Assembly: GCA_026225945.1 (NCBI GenBank)
Contig: JAMJFZ010001781.1
Location: 310,001-374,000, forward strand
Reading direction: 5' to 3'
DNA from: Cricetomys ansorgei
Taxonomy: Eukaryota; Chordata; Mammalia; Rodentia; Nesomyidae
DNA length: 64,000 bases
Below are positions 1 to 11,424 of the stretch, piece by piece. A program made the translations under genes and the position numbers. Each line of letters begins with the position of its first letter. Positions within the stretch are counted from its first letter, which is position 1. The notes under the pieces were generated by a model. It saw nothing but the letters and a program-made list of their open reading frames with translations, had not been told where the DNA came from and searched no databases.

Positions 1-263
1 ACTGCCCAAGCTATACCTGTTCATATAAAAGTGGATTCTAGCACCCAAGCACTGCCCTCCTGTTGCTCATTCTCATCATTAGGCCCTAACTGAGTCATGG
101 CAGGGAGGCACCTGCAGGGCAGGACATCTTTTTTTCAGCCTTAGTAGTGTGGCCATCCAGATGACAGGCTTAAACAGGTCTAAGGAAGAGATTTACAGAG
201 TGCCAGATTCTATATCCATGAGATTCCGTAAGGCATTCAGTCTCGGCCGTTGAGACACTGATG

Positions 264-1030
264 AGCCCCTTGTCCTAGTTTGATTTTTGTTGCTGTGATA
301 AACACCAGGACCAAAAACAACTTGGGGAGGAGAAGGTTTATTTGGGTTATACATTCTATCCCCAGCCCATCACTGAGGGACACCAAGGCAGGAGTTAAAG
401 AAGGGCTAGGAACCTGGAGGCAGAAACTGAAGCAGAAGCTACAGCTGTGCTCCTACTGTGGTGGCTCAACAAACAGGACAAGGAAGTCTTTTCATCCGTG
501 CAAACCTTGCCAGATCTCAGCAGAGGGAACCACCATCTTGGCCAGTGCCATACTGGACAGTGGAGCCCTGAGTGTCTCAGTTCAGGTGGCTTTATTGCAA
601 CAGAACTTCTCAGGTGTTCTACGGATAGCACATGCAGATCCTGAGCAATCAAACAGCCCCCATGTAATTCCAACTCCTGCAGGCAATACAAAATGCCAAG
701 ACCTAGGCAGCTCCTCACCCAGCCATGCACAAAACAATTTTGTACATAACTAAAAACAAACTTCCACAATAAGAAGCCATGGACAAATGTTGTTTGGTGT
801 CTTGACCTCCATAGCTTGCTCAGCTTCCTTTGTTGTCCCTCTCAGGACCACCTGCTGAAGGGTAGCACCACCCATATTTGGGTGAGCTCTCCTGAATCAA
901 TCATTAATCAAGAAAATGCCCCCACAGACTAGCCTAAAACCAATATTAGGAAGACATTTAAAAAAATGAGTTTTCCTCATCCAAGATTGACTCTAGCTTG
1001 TGTCAAGTTGACAAAAAACCTAAATAGCAT
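264..1030 (-). repeat. MaLR-like LTR, interrupted by a younger LTR
   Basis: Reading the minus strand, the outer sequence has a 'caacttgacacaagct' segment near 995-1010 and ends in the 'tttggtc...atcacagcaac' style tail near 280-310. The same arrangement recurs at 19489-19876 (+) and 20688-21037 (-). It is split by another LTR at 446-768. Assignment to MaLR is from remembered rodent repeat style, not a search. Confidence 0.6.
446..768 (-). mobile_element. Solo LTR of an ERV2-like family
   Basis: A 323-bp unit that aligns on the minus strand with the LTR at 6017-6341 and with 48928-49258. Shared landmarks are a 'ctgctgaggtctggc' stretch, an AATAAA-like site in the minus reading and TG...CA ends. 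It lies inside the older LTR at 264-1030. I found no convincing target-site duplication. Confidence 0.6.
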
Positions 1031-1093
1031 GCCCCTCTGCATCTACCTTTATGGAGGAAGATCTCATCCACTTCCCTGATGTGGTTCCTAAGG

Positions 1094-1699
1094 TTACCTG
1101 CTGGGGGAAGACCCTGTTAGGCAGCTTAAGGTCCCTTTATTTAATTGCAGGTTTCCTTTCCGACATACAGAATGCTTGGGCGTTGGGCGTTGGTTGATAC
1201 TGGGGCCTTGCGTGCCTTGGCTCATGGAAACTCCCCAAAGAACTGAAGATGACAGGCAATGGTGAAATATATGAAGACAGAGCTGAAGGGATTGGAAAGA
1301 TATCTGCCTCTGAGATTGCATTGTGCATATTTCTCCCCTTCATGAAAATACCTTGTGAGTAGAGGGATTTTTCATACAGTCCAAGGTCCTTTCAGGAGCC
1401 AGTGGACCAGTATTGGAGCCAGCCTGGCACCTACCAGACCAGAGAGCTCACTCAAACAGTGACCATGGCAGGTGTGAGCATGGCATTGGTGTACTTGTTC
1501 TGCAGTTTGGACAAGAAGATCAAGACAGGCACCCCCAGCTCAATGGGAGTGAGAAAATGGCAAGGAGACACCGAGAAGCTCCCCAAAATGAAGAGACCAA
1601 ACGGCTTATGGAAAAGGACTATTGCCTATAGATGATTAACTGAATCTAACATTGCTGTATTGAAGAAACAATCGATAAAATCTGTGGTATCTGTCTTGG
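1094..1699. repeat. Diverged repeated block 'X', copy A
   Basis: This stretch resembles parts of 7500-8450, 17990-18480 and 47580-48460. Examples are the 'ggctcatggaaactcc' segment (compare about 7920) and the 'gaagaaacaatcgataaa' end (compare about 18412). It holds no intact reading frame. It is either an internal ERVL-type relic or part of an old segmental duplication. Confidence 0.4.
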
Positions 1700-2049
1700 G
1701 ACACTGTTGTGCGAAGAGACACCAGGGTGAAGGCAACTTATAAAAGAAAATATTTTACTGGATTCTTGCTTACAGTTTTCGAGGGTAGGTCCACGGTCAT
1801 CGTGGTGGGAAGCAGAAAAACATGGTACTGAAGCAATAACTGAGAGCTTTACATCCTAATCCAAAGGAGGCAAGCAGGGTGGGAGTTGGTGGGAGACACT
1901 GGGCCTGGCATGAGCTTTTGAAACCAACCCCCAGTGACACAACTCCTCCAACAAGGCTATACCTCCTAATCTTTCTCAAAGAGTTTCACTCTCTGGTGAT
2001 TAAGCATGCAAATATGTGATGAGGGCCATTCTTAGTCAAACCACCACAG
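1700..2049 (-). repeat. MaLR LTR (MTD-like)
   Basis: The minus strand reads as a rodent MaLR LTR. It starts near 2049 with the 'tgtggtggtttgactaagaa' style start, has the 'caccagagagtgaaactctt' segment, and ends with the 'tggtgtctcttcgcacaac' tail. A truncated plus-strand relative lies at 63505-63746. Confidence 0.65.
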
Positions 2050-2099
2050 TATCTTTCCTTATTGTTATTAGACATTGTTAACTGTAGAGGAATAGTTAA

Positions 2100-2980
2100 C
2101 CTTTGAATCTGTCAGCATGGCTGCTCTAGGATAGAAAGAATGTTGGTACACACCTTTAATGCCAATATTCAGAAGCAGAGGTTTACACACACCTTTAATC
2201 CCAGGATTTGGGAGGCAGTGGTAGTGCATGCCTTTGATTCCAGCACTTGGGAGATAGGAAGCAGAGCTAAGGACGCATCATTGTCAGACAGGAAGTGACA
2301 TCTGAGATGAGTCAGAGTGAAAGGCAGGCAAAGTGATGAATCAGAGGAAGAGTTAGCAGAGTGAATTACAGAGGCAGTATGACAGAGACAGAGGCAGTCT
2401 GAAGCAAGCAGTCAGTCTGAGGCAGTACGAGGCAGGCAGGGAACAAGACACAGAGACAATGAGCAGTCTGACTGAGGAAAAGGCAGAGAGGTTGACTGAG
2501 GCAGTGAGTTGCAGAAGCAGGCAGGCTAGGGGAGAGACACAGAGATAGCTTGGGAGAAGAAGTCAGCATCAGATGGGAAGAATGAGAGGTTCAGTAAGAG
2601 AAGTCAGAGAGTCAGCCAGAGTGTGCCGGAGTCTGACGAGTTAGGTCAGAAATAGTAAGTCAACTCAGAAGATCAGTTTGAACAAGTTATCTTGGAGAAG
2701 AGTTTGAGCCCAAACAGTGAGTGAGTTGAATCAGAAGAGTCTGAGTTCAGAAGGAGCTAGTCAGAATGGCTCAGTCAGTAAGTCTCAGAGGTTTAAATGT
2801 TCTAGATTGTACAGAGGCTGGATCCTTCCAGTTCAAGGAGTAAGACTAGGTTGCATGGAGGCCAAAATGCTCCATGGCTCCAGGACTAGGACCAGGGATT
2901 GGATAGGACAAAAGAATAAGTAGCCTTTGAACCTGAATCAATGTCTACTTCTGGTGAATCAACATCTACAGCTAACTTAT
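2100..2980. repeat. Purine-rich degenerate repeat region
   Basis: About 650 bp (2280-2760 most clearly) is made of loosely repeated GAGGCAG, CAGTCTGA and GTCAGAG words on the plus strand, preceded by two SINE-like 'cacacctttaatcccag' motifs at about 2150 and 2190. No gene is visible. It may be the inside of an LTR element, but I cannot name a family. Confidence 0.4.
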
Positions 2981-2984
2981 TTTT

Positions 2985-3182
2985 AGTGTATCTTTAACCA
3001 CTGAATCACTAGACCAAGTGAGGTATTCTTGAAAGGGACAGCAGTGAACCTTCAGAGATCTTGCCCACCCTTTGTAAAAATTGTTTCTTCATGTAGAACT
3101 AACTATTCAAGTGTACTAAGGATTTGTGAAAACATCTGGAAAAATATGAAAAACATCACAGAGAGAATATGAATGAAGGCAT
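2985..3182. repeat. Diverged repeated block 'Y', copy A
   Basis: It aligns loosely with 8460-8800 and 18480-18720. Shared words include 'agtgaaccttcagagatctt' against 'agtaaacctgaagaggtctt' at about 18514, and the 'cctgggtagaaaa' end. No coding frame is seen. Confidence 0.35.
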
Positions 3183-3305
3183 CTCCTGGGTAGAAAAAGA
3201 AACTCTTTGGAGACACAAGTTTGCTATTCTTCCAGAGGACAGGAGTTCAGTTCCTAGAAGTTGGTTGGGTGTCCCACAACCCTCTGTAGTATGCATGAGC
3301 ACAGA

Positions 3306-3357
<52 letters not shown>
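3183..3357 (+). repeat. B3-like SINE ending in a (CA)n microsatellite
   Basis: The 'ttccagaggacaggagttca' box and 'cccacaaccctctgtagt' match the B2/B3 body. It is followed by an uninterrupted CA run at 3308-3357. Confidence 0.65.
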
Positions 3358-3360
<3 letters not shown>

Positions 3361-3399
3361 TTTTTAAGAGTCTTCAAAGTATAGATGAGTGACAGCCAA

Positions 3400-4860
3400 T
3401 GGGGAATTCTAGAGCATTATAGTAGTATCTGTGTGTCATAGCAAACCCAGTGAGCATTCAAGTGGGTGAGGCCAAGGTTTTAAGGATCATGAGCATCATG
3501 TAAGACTTAGTAAAACAGCAACTCTTGACGAAAGAGATAAAACTTCAAGCAGCTCTAGGCTCAGGAATCACAACAGCACCGCTCCCATCCTAAGCTGACA
3601 GTCACTGAGTAGGTGGCCTGGCCGAGGCCGTCACTGTACAAGGCTGTGGTGGCCTTTGTGCAAGGGTGGTAGCAGGATTTTTGGTATGCCTTGCTTTTGG
3701 GCATACAACTTTGAGGTATTTCCCTTATGACCAAGCAAATGTCTTTATTGACTTATTCATTGGTTAGGAATTGACTTAAGTGACTCTGGATTGATTTTGA
3801 CAACATGTACAGTATAACTAGAGTTTCCTAGCACAGTCCAGCAGGGTAAGGACATTCACAACACTGGGATGGGAACTGGCTTCCGTGCCTGTCTTTCATT
3901 AGACCTCTCAGTCCAACCCTGAATTTGGAAGCTTCCAGCCAAACTCCAAGGAAAACCCGGGACTCAAATCTAGGACCAGGACATAAACCTGTCTGGAAGA
4001 ATCTGGCTGACCAGGATTCTCTGCCTGTAGGCAGGAGAGAAATTCCCCTGCCCGAGATTATAATGGCGTGGGTGTGAAGACTAGTGTGGGTGTAGAAGAA
4101 ACAGGACACTCCAAAACCACTCCAGAGGAGCTTGGGATTCCAAGCATAGCTGAGAAAGTGCGGCAACCTTTTGCTGAGGGTGAACTCATAGCCCAGACTC
4201 TTCTGAGTGCCATGCATTTCCAGACCTGTTTTTTTAATAGGTTCTGGGGATACAAACTCAAGTCCTCACCCTTGTGTGGCAGACACTTTTCTAACTGAAC
4301 CATTTCCTCAGCCCAGATCCTTTAGGATATTATTCTGAGCCACTGTGTGACCTTCCTATGAAGACTCTGCAAGATTCCCTTTCTGCCAGTGCTTCCAGGC
4401 ATCTGGGTCCTACCACAACAGTGGGCCAGTTCCATTGTCAGCCAAGCCCACCTACTCTTCCTGTGGAGAAGTTCACTCAACCCGTCCCCTATGCATTCCT
4501 TTCTTCTTCACGTTGGTATTTTCTTGTCATCTTCCAGCTTGCTCTCAACTGCTGTGGCTGGACTCTTGTTTTTATTTCTGTTCAGTAAAGTGTCTCCACA
4601 CCCTTCTCGCCAAGCATGGACCCAGACTCTTGCTTCTGTGGCATCTCTCTCATGTTGTTTGGGCTCAGGAAGAAGCCTGGCTCCAGTAGGTCCCCAGACA
4701 GTCATGATGAAAGGTTAAACAAGAGACAAGCATGTGTGGATTCCAAGGGGTGCAGGAACTTGGAAGACCTACATTTACTACAAAGCTACAAGGCTTAAGC
4801 TGATTCTTTGCCTCCCCTGCACTCATCCTTCTGAGAAATCCTATTTTAGGTTTCATGACT
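3400..4860. repeat. Diverged duplicated blocks 'W' and 'V', copy A
   Basis: Two segments recur in the same order further on. W (about 3580-4070) recurs at 14820-15290, with 'ctggaagaatctggctgacc' against 'ctggaagaagctggctgacc'. V (about 4345-4600) recurs at 16760-17000, with 'cttgtttttatttct' against 'gtgttcttatttct'. A SINE-like fragment in the minus direction (4240-4312) sits between them. No convincing gene. Confidence 0.4.
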
Positions 4861-5088
4861 TATATTCTGAAGGTAGGACCTAAATTGTCCATGCCTCAGA
4901 CTGCACACAGCCAAGAGAAATGCTGAGGCAGAACTTTGTGTTGGAGGAGACAGAGAAGTTACAGCTGAACCTACCAGCATTCAGCTCCTAGCTCCACCTC
5001 TAGTGAATGTCTTCAGCTCTCAGCTCCTTTCCTATATGCATATGTCTCTCTTTTGTGCTGAGCGACACAACAGGTGTGTTACTACAAA

Positions 5089-5106
5089 TGGTGCCCAAAG
5101 TGGGGC
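5089..5106 (+). other. Primer-binding site, tRNA-Lys(1,2)-like
   Basis: TGGTGCCCAAAGTGGGGC matches the well-known Lys1,2 primer site at 16 of 18 positions and lies 2 nt after an LTR-like CA end. This supports a class II (betaretrovirus-like) origin for the remnant. Confidence 0.6.
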
Positions 5107-6016
5107 ATGACATGACACCAGCTAATCCAAAGTGGAGACTTGGAAAAAGAAAAAGAAACTGCAGACCTCACAGAGTCTGTTTTGTTTTGCTCAAACCTGT
5201 CCAGATACTGATGAGGTGAGGCAGGCATGACACATCTGCTATGGTGATAAGAACTCTACTCCATGAGGCCTCCTCCAACAAAGTGACCAGTTATATTCCC
5301 AGAAAACAAGACTATCTTAAAATCTGGGAAGTATTTCCTTAGAATCAGTGCACAGAAGCTATCTTCCAGAACTGGCTGAGGTTGTATCTCATGCCAGTAG
5401 CTGAATTTGGTACTGTAAGAGTCACCCAGCTGGTGCTGCTTTTGAAGGCATGAAGGGGTCATGGAGAGGTGGTGAGGCTTGGTACTATGAGAGCCTATGA
5501 AAGGCTATGGATGAAGGTGAAGACTTAATGGCAGTTGAAGGCCAAGATTGAAGGGGTCATGTAAAAAAGTTGAGGTTTGGCACCATGAAGAAAGCCCAGG
5601 AGAGGCTATTGGTGTAAGTGCAGCCCAGTCGTAGCAAGGGACCCCAGCAGTTCTGGAGATGCCAGTACCGTGGTGTGACCTTCAAGAGCAGCAGCAGCCT
5701 TAAGGTGGAACTAGCAAGAGCCTGAAGGACAAGTTGTGAGTGCTGCAGAGGTCAGAGCCAGAGAAGTAATCTAAGACTTTTGAAGGAGCCCAGAATATCA
5801 TGAATGAATTCCAGATAATTGGGCAATGATAATGTTTTTCTGCTGCCCAAAGACATTGTAAAAACCTTGATAGATGTTTGGTTTCATTTGGTCCTGTCTT
5901 TGTGATTGTTCCACTTATAAATAGGTTTGCTGGTGTAATGTTAAATTGTGTTGTAGAGATAAGGTAATTTTTTTTTTTTTTGGATTGGCTTCTATCGAAA
6001 AGAAAAGGGTAATTGT

Positions 6017-6341
6017 TGTAGAAGTTTATTCTTAGTTTTGTATAAAATAATGGTTTTCTGCACTGTTGGGTGAGGTGCTGCCTAAGTCTTGGGAGTTTTT
6101 ATTGACTGTATGTGTTGGATTTATTTGGCAGTTGTTTGATCTCAGGATCTGCATGTGCTATCAGAATATCTGAGGAGTTCTGAATCAATAAAAACACCTG
6201 AGCTCAGATGTTCAGGGTTCCACTGTCTAGGATGGTGCTGGCCATGATGGTGGTTTCCTCTTCTGAGGTCTGGCAGAGTTTGTATGTGTGAATTTGTCTC
6301 TGTGTCTTTTGTGCTGAGTGACACAGTAGTATACTACTACA
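6017..6341 (+). mobile_element. LTR of the ERV2-like remnant
   Basis: TG start after a polypurine run, an AATAAA at about 6186, and R-U5 'ttttgtgctgagtgacacag' followed by 'tactactaca'. It is the reference copy for the two minus-strand solo copies in this window. Confidence 0.6.
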
Positions 6342-6934
6342 GAAGCCTACCCCATGTTTCTGAACGTGGAATTTTCCTGAACAAAGGCAGCTGTGTTGGT
6401 ATTTGCTTTGGGACAGAAGAGGTTCATGTCCACACTTGCATTGAACAGAACCCCCCCCTCCCCCAGACAACATGGCAGGTGGAGTGGGGCCTGCACTTTT
6501 TAGGACCATAGAACTAAATCTCAGCAGCTACCAGGCTTCCCACAATTCATTGTTCCAACTCACTCCTTCCTGTTCCCCAGTTGAAAGCTCAGTTGCAGAT
6601 TTACAAGGGTGTAGGGGACAGTAAAAGCTGGGGAATGTTGTATCCCAAGAGAATAGTGAGTCAAGGTCCCCAGCAGAATGTGCTGATCTTGAATCACTGG
6701 CCATGTCTGCAGAGGGAGATCTGGGAGAGCAGTGAGGTGTCAGGCAGGTTCTCAAGATCTATTATTAGCTACCTCCTCTGGAGAGAAAGAAGGAGCTTCA
6801 AGAAACTCCCAAGAAAGTTACAAGAACTTGGGAGAAAGCTTCCAAGGAAGACTCATGACCATTACCACAACTGTGTAAGCAGCAAACAACTATTAGAGCA
6901 GAAATAAAAGTTATAAATTAAAAATATTTTTATC

Positions 6935-7112
6935 ATTTTATGTGTGTGGGTGTTCCATCTGCATATATAACACACAGATGCCTGGTGCCTGTGAAGGCCA
7001 GAAGGGAGCACCAGATTCCCAAGGACTGGTGTTACAACAGTTGAGAACTCCTTTGTGCCTGCTGAGAGTTGAGCCAGTGCTCTCACCATTGAGTGACCTC
7101 TCTAGAAGAGAA
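6935..7112 (-). repeat. B3-like SINE
   Basis: The plus strand reads the reverse complement of a B3 body: 'tgcctggtgcctgtgaaggc', then 'ttgagccagtgctctcacca' and a degenerate 'tgagtgacctctct' head. Confidence 0.6.
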
Positions 7113-7299
7113 GCAGAATTTAATGGCATGACCCACTCTCAGTATGCCATGGTGAGTTACCCTGGCATTTTGGTGGGAATTTCCACCAAAAGACATGCTT
7201 TTTGGTGATGTGGCTGCTGAGCTAGCTATGTTCCTGGAAATGAACTTCAGCCCCCAAAAGGAGCACATTTGGGACAGGTACACATACAGTCTGCCTTCT

Positions 7300-8450
7300 C
7301 CTGAAGAGACAGTCTAAAATGATTATAAGGGAATTTACTGTGACTGCAATATTCAAAGTCCAGTTCACTGAGCTGATGGGACTGTTTTTTACCAAGAGTC
7401 AAAAAAGGATGTTACGGGCCCTCTGGTCTGGTTGAGTAACTTTGCTGAGCCCAGTTGTGGGACATGATCATTACCAGTGGAGGCACTGATGGATCTAACT
7501 GACTGAACTGGCCTATAAGTGGTGTTCATAAAGTGCTAAAGCAACTGAGAGATTGTGAGAGGAAGGAAAACCAGGTACAGAAATCTGTCTTGGTCGCTTG
7601 AAGACAAATGTGACAGGAGATGTGTTGAGATAGAATTTGCCAAGATGAAGGTGACAGAGGCCAGAGGATATGATTGAGAGCTTCTCGAGACTTTCTGTCT
7701 GGAATGTCTGCTCAAAAGAGGGCATGGTATTGGTGATGCCTGAGGTCCCTGCTGCTGTAGAGGAAGATATAAGCAGCTCCCTGGGTAAGATGGCCACGGT
7801 ATCTTGCAGGTGAGGATTGTCCAGGGCACCTGGAGGCCTTGTGTTGGATTGTAGGTCTGTTTTGGCCTCACTAATGGCAGAATGCTTGTGCACTGGAGGG
7901 TGCTGGACCAGAGTGCATTGGTTCATGGAAAACTCCAAAGCACCCAAGGCAACAGAAGCAAATGGTAGGTGCAGAAATAGAGCTGTAGAGGCAAAAAGGA
8001 GTCAGCATGCCCCAGGAGTAGATGACTTCCCGGTTGTGAGAACTTCTCTACAAGAAAACATACCAGGTTGGAGATTGTTCATGGATCTCAAGGCCCTAGT
8101 AACAAACTAGGTGTAGCTGGTGGGGAAGGTGGCAGCAGAGCCAGTGAGGGTCCTCTCAGATCTGGGAGACTGCTCCGGCAGTGGTCATGGCAGGCATGGA
8201 CATGGCCAGACAGCTTCTGCCATACATTCTAGGCTTAGAGGGAGTAAAGAGGTACAAGGCATCCTTGGCAGGATGCCCTGGTAAGGAAGCCGTATGACAC
8301 TTGGAGAATGACCATGGAGGGTAGAGGATTAAACAATAAACAACATGGTAGCCCTTGCCCGTGCCACTGTATCCATGCCATTGCTCTTTGAGGAAATGCT
8401 TCATTAAGAACAATGGGATAAAATGTCATACATATTAGAACTCACTAATA
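7300..8450. repeat. Diverged repeated block 'X', copy B
   Basis: Related to 1094-1699, 17990-18480 and 47580-48460. The clearest shared part is 'gaagacaaatgtg...tgtgttgag' (about 7600-7630) against about 47835-47865. Short open frames exist but none resembles a known host protein. The link to 47.6-48.5 kb, which lies in an ERVL-type provirus, makes a retroviral gag relic the leading guess. Confidence 0.4.
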
Positions 8451-8459
8451 GGTTTTTTA

Positions 8460-8800
8460 AAAAACGATTTCATTGACTGCTGAATCCCAAGACCAAATGA
8501 AACTTGTTTGCCTTCTGTAAAAGGTTTCATTATGCAATGTGAACAAGTGACTCTCTTACAGATCTGTAACAGCATCTAGAAAAAGTGTAAAAACACAAGT
8601 TCAGTAGTTTAAAGCTGTGTACGTTGTATAATGTCTGATATCCCAGAACCTACATGCATTGGCCGGATGACTACTGCAAGTGTCAGCCAGCCTGGTACAT
8701 ATAGTGAGTTCTAGGCCAGTCTGGACTACAAAGTGAGATTCTATCTAAAAACAACAACAACAACTTCAATGAAGTTACCTGGGTAGAAAACATGATTCTC
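8460..8800. repeat. Diverged block 'Y', copy B, with a B1-like fragment
   Basis: It aligns loosely with 2985-3182 and 18480-18720. A plus-strand B1-like fragment ('gccagcctggtacatatagt', 'agttctaggccagtctgg') occupies about 8640-8765 and ends in a CAA-rich tail. Confidence 0.45.
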
Positions 8801-8834
8801 AGGAGTCATAAGGCTGCTGGATCAAAACGTCATT

Positions 8835-9480
8835 GTGAGATGTGCTTTGCCTTCTTACATGTACCAGGGAACCATCTGTGGCCCACACAATACAGGCTAC
8901 TGGCACTGCCGTTGGTTGCATGCCAATACTAGATGGAAAATCATCATTGCGGAAAATACTGCATGCTTTGTTGTAGGACATGGGAAATATCCTGGAGGTA
9001 AGTTGAATACACTCCCAACTAGTAGGCATTTACGGTTCTAGAAAGGGCTACCTGAGCTCCTTCAGGGAGGACTGTTACAAACAGTGGCATGATTGTTATG
9101 CATGCAACCAATAACTTCCTGGTTAGATTGAAGGCCTGCTACACAGGAGAAAGTCATGTTTGGGTCTTTCAGTGGTCAAAACCTATGCGGATGCCATTGA
9201 CTTCCAGAAGGGAGGCTACTGATATTGCTGTTAAAGGAGTGTCACATGCCTGTCAAACTGCCTTCTATACATTTGTGTTTATATCCAGAGACTGCTGCTG
9301 TAAACCATGGTGGTAGAAAATTCTTTTTCACAATGGGCAGGGGTTACTATGCAGATTCAAAACCAGTTAAACTGTCGAAAGTAAGTATCTTATGTTGTGG
9401 TCTTTAATGTTAGAAGTTATATCTTTATATCTATGGCCCAGAGAACACTGTGGAAGGATTATACAGGCTGGAGGAAGGGA
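8835..9480. repeat. Diverged block 'Z', copy B
   Basis: The region at 8880-9150 is related to 19255-19480 and to 49385-49480 ('caggctactgg' followed by 'atactgcatgct' or its variants). No gene recognised. Confidence 0.35.
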
Positions 9481-11280
9481 ATGAGTGTTATACAGCTATC
9501 TCCTCCAGACTGAACCATTTTCTTGTGGAAGAAAAGCAGAAGCTCACGAAATCCCTAAGAAAGCTGAAAACCTTGAGAGGCCCATCTGTAACAATTGCCA
9601 AGGCGAAGAGACTCTTCAGCGGTGTAGCAGCCTGCAAGTTGTGCAAGACCTCTTCCAGTGATGCAGTTTTCACTCATCATCCCCTATGTTGGTGTGGGTT
9701 TTGGTTATGCAGTTATCGGAGCACTCTCTCATGATGCGATAAACAAAGCCAATAAATAACATTGGTTCATTAGATAGCATGGAAGGAATAATTTCTTTCC
9801 TCTATCATATTGCAATATCGGGATACTTTGTGTCTCCACAGGAAAAGTTTCACAGCAGAAGCAGAAACGCTGGCCCTGATGGATCCGTATCAGTGAGGAA
9901 CTGAAGTTGTGGGTGCTTTCTCAGGTCTCCAAGTCTCCCCATCATGTGGCCATGAAAGATTTTCATCATCTTTCTGGCCTTCTCTATAGATGCCGTTTGG
10001 TCCCCACTATCCAGGGCCCATGTGTGCCCTAAAAGTTTAAGACCCTTTCCTTGCTATTAGAGATGCATTTCAAAGGATAGAGACCATTAGTTCATGGCTG
10101 GTGTCCATGGAGAAGACAGCACCAGATCTCCTGAAATAGGAGTAATAACAGTTGTAAGCCACCATATGGGTGCTAGAAATTGAACCCAGGTCCTTCCAAA
10201 CAACAGTTTGTGCTCTTAACCACTAGGCCATCTCTCCAGGCCCATCCCCCTTAACATTTGCTCTGTGTCTTTAGATACTGCTCCTGGGAGCCCTGATATG
10301 TCTGCATGAGGAGAGTGGGAGAGACTTGGGGGGGGCAAGTCCTACACCACCCTGACACAGGGCTGTCTTGAGAGGCCTACAGCTGAGTATGAATCCTACC
10401 CAGACCTCAAGAATCAGCAAGCCACTTGATTTGGACAGTGGCATGTGTGGTATGGACAGGGAGCAGATGTGGACGGCTCAGTTGTAGGGAAAACACGTGG
10501 AGGCAGGCCTGAAGAAGGGAGGTGGCCTTCAGGAGGAGGCTGCCGGTTTGTTGCAAGATAGGGAAAGGTGAGGAGCAGTGCGAGAGGCCCAGAGTAGGGT
10601 CCATAGTCCCAGGTGATAAATTAGTAGGTTTTGGAACCACTCCCTGACTTGGCAAAGGGACTTCAAGAAGATAAATGGGCCTGTGACTAGTCCTGTTGAC
10701 AGGATAAGAGTTGCGTATCAAATTTCTCAGGTGAGAGATCTCAAGCAGAATGGAATGACAGGCTCAAGAGTAGCCCTGGTGCTGCTCTCACATCACAAGT
10801 GATTGTATGGGGAAAACTGGACAATAGTGCCAGCAGGACCCTCTGGGTCAGAAAATTGCAATGAGAGTCTCCAGACACTAATGGGACCACAGTGATAGAA
10901 ATGAAAGGCAAGTAGTCTGGCAGACGTTAGTATAGAGTCACACCTGTCCACCAGTGTATCAGAGACATGCAGGCTGGAATCAGCAGGCCTGGGGCATCTG
11001 TATTTCCTGAGCCCCTGATCCTTGGGATGCAGGATGAGTCCAGCCTCTGTTGTAAGTGTGGTGTGAGTGAAATTACTCCCCAGTCCCACATCCTCTTTGT
11101 GGAACCACAAAAAAACTTTATAAAGGACTCCAGAGACTCGAGCTGGTCCATAGATTGAGTCTAGCTGTGCCAGCAGGGACCACACATACTAGTTGGGCCA
11201 TGTAAACGATCCCAGTGCATCAGTGGTCACTGCCACCCCTCTGCAGGGAGTTGTTTTAAAGGAAATGGAGCAATTCATTG
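9481..11280. other. No gene supported
   Basis: Several 60-130-codon frames exist on both strands (for example 10407-10721 and 10793-11185, minus) but show no domain, no splice context and no likeness to a protein I know. A short B2/B3 fragment (minus, 10155-10243) is the only recognisable repeat. Confidence 0.4.
10155..10243 (-). repeat. B2/B3 SINE fragment
   Basis: Reverse complement of a SINE head: 'tgaacccaggtccttccaaa' and 'ctcttaaccactaggccatc' then 'tctccagg'. Confidence 0.65.
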
Positions 11281-11424
11281 TCTTAGATCTTTACTCAGGA
11301 ACAAAACAGACAGGAATAAAATGAGCATGACAAAGGCAGTTTTATGGTTAGTCCACTACAATATCAGGGTTACCTGTTCCCACAGCGCAAGTGAATTGGA
11401 GGCTGACAGATACACAGAGAAAGA

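Larger units (their letters stand above)
5015..6341 (+). mobile_element. Short ERV2-like proviral remnant
   Basis: The left end carries only R-U5-like sequence (5015-5086, with 'ttttgtgctgagcgacacaa'), then a PBS at 5089. About 0.9 kb of internal sequence has no gag or pol I can recognise. A purine run (gaaaagaaaaggg, 5997-6009) precedes a 325-bp LTR at 6017-6341 (TG...CA). The element is thus heavily deleted. LTR relatives lie at 446-768 and 48928-49258. Confidence 0.55.

Noticed and set aside
9225..9735. Possible two-exon gene (exon 9289-9380, 61-nt intron, exon from 9442)
   Set aside because: The splice motifs look good, but removing the 61-nt intron puts the second frame out of register, and the intron would be very short.
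10407..11185. Minus-strand frames of 104 and 130 codons 3' of Nat8
   Set aside because: No recognisable domain and no link to the Nat8 exon structure. They are shadows of unique non-coding sequence.
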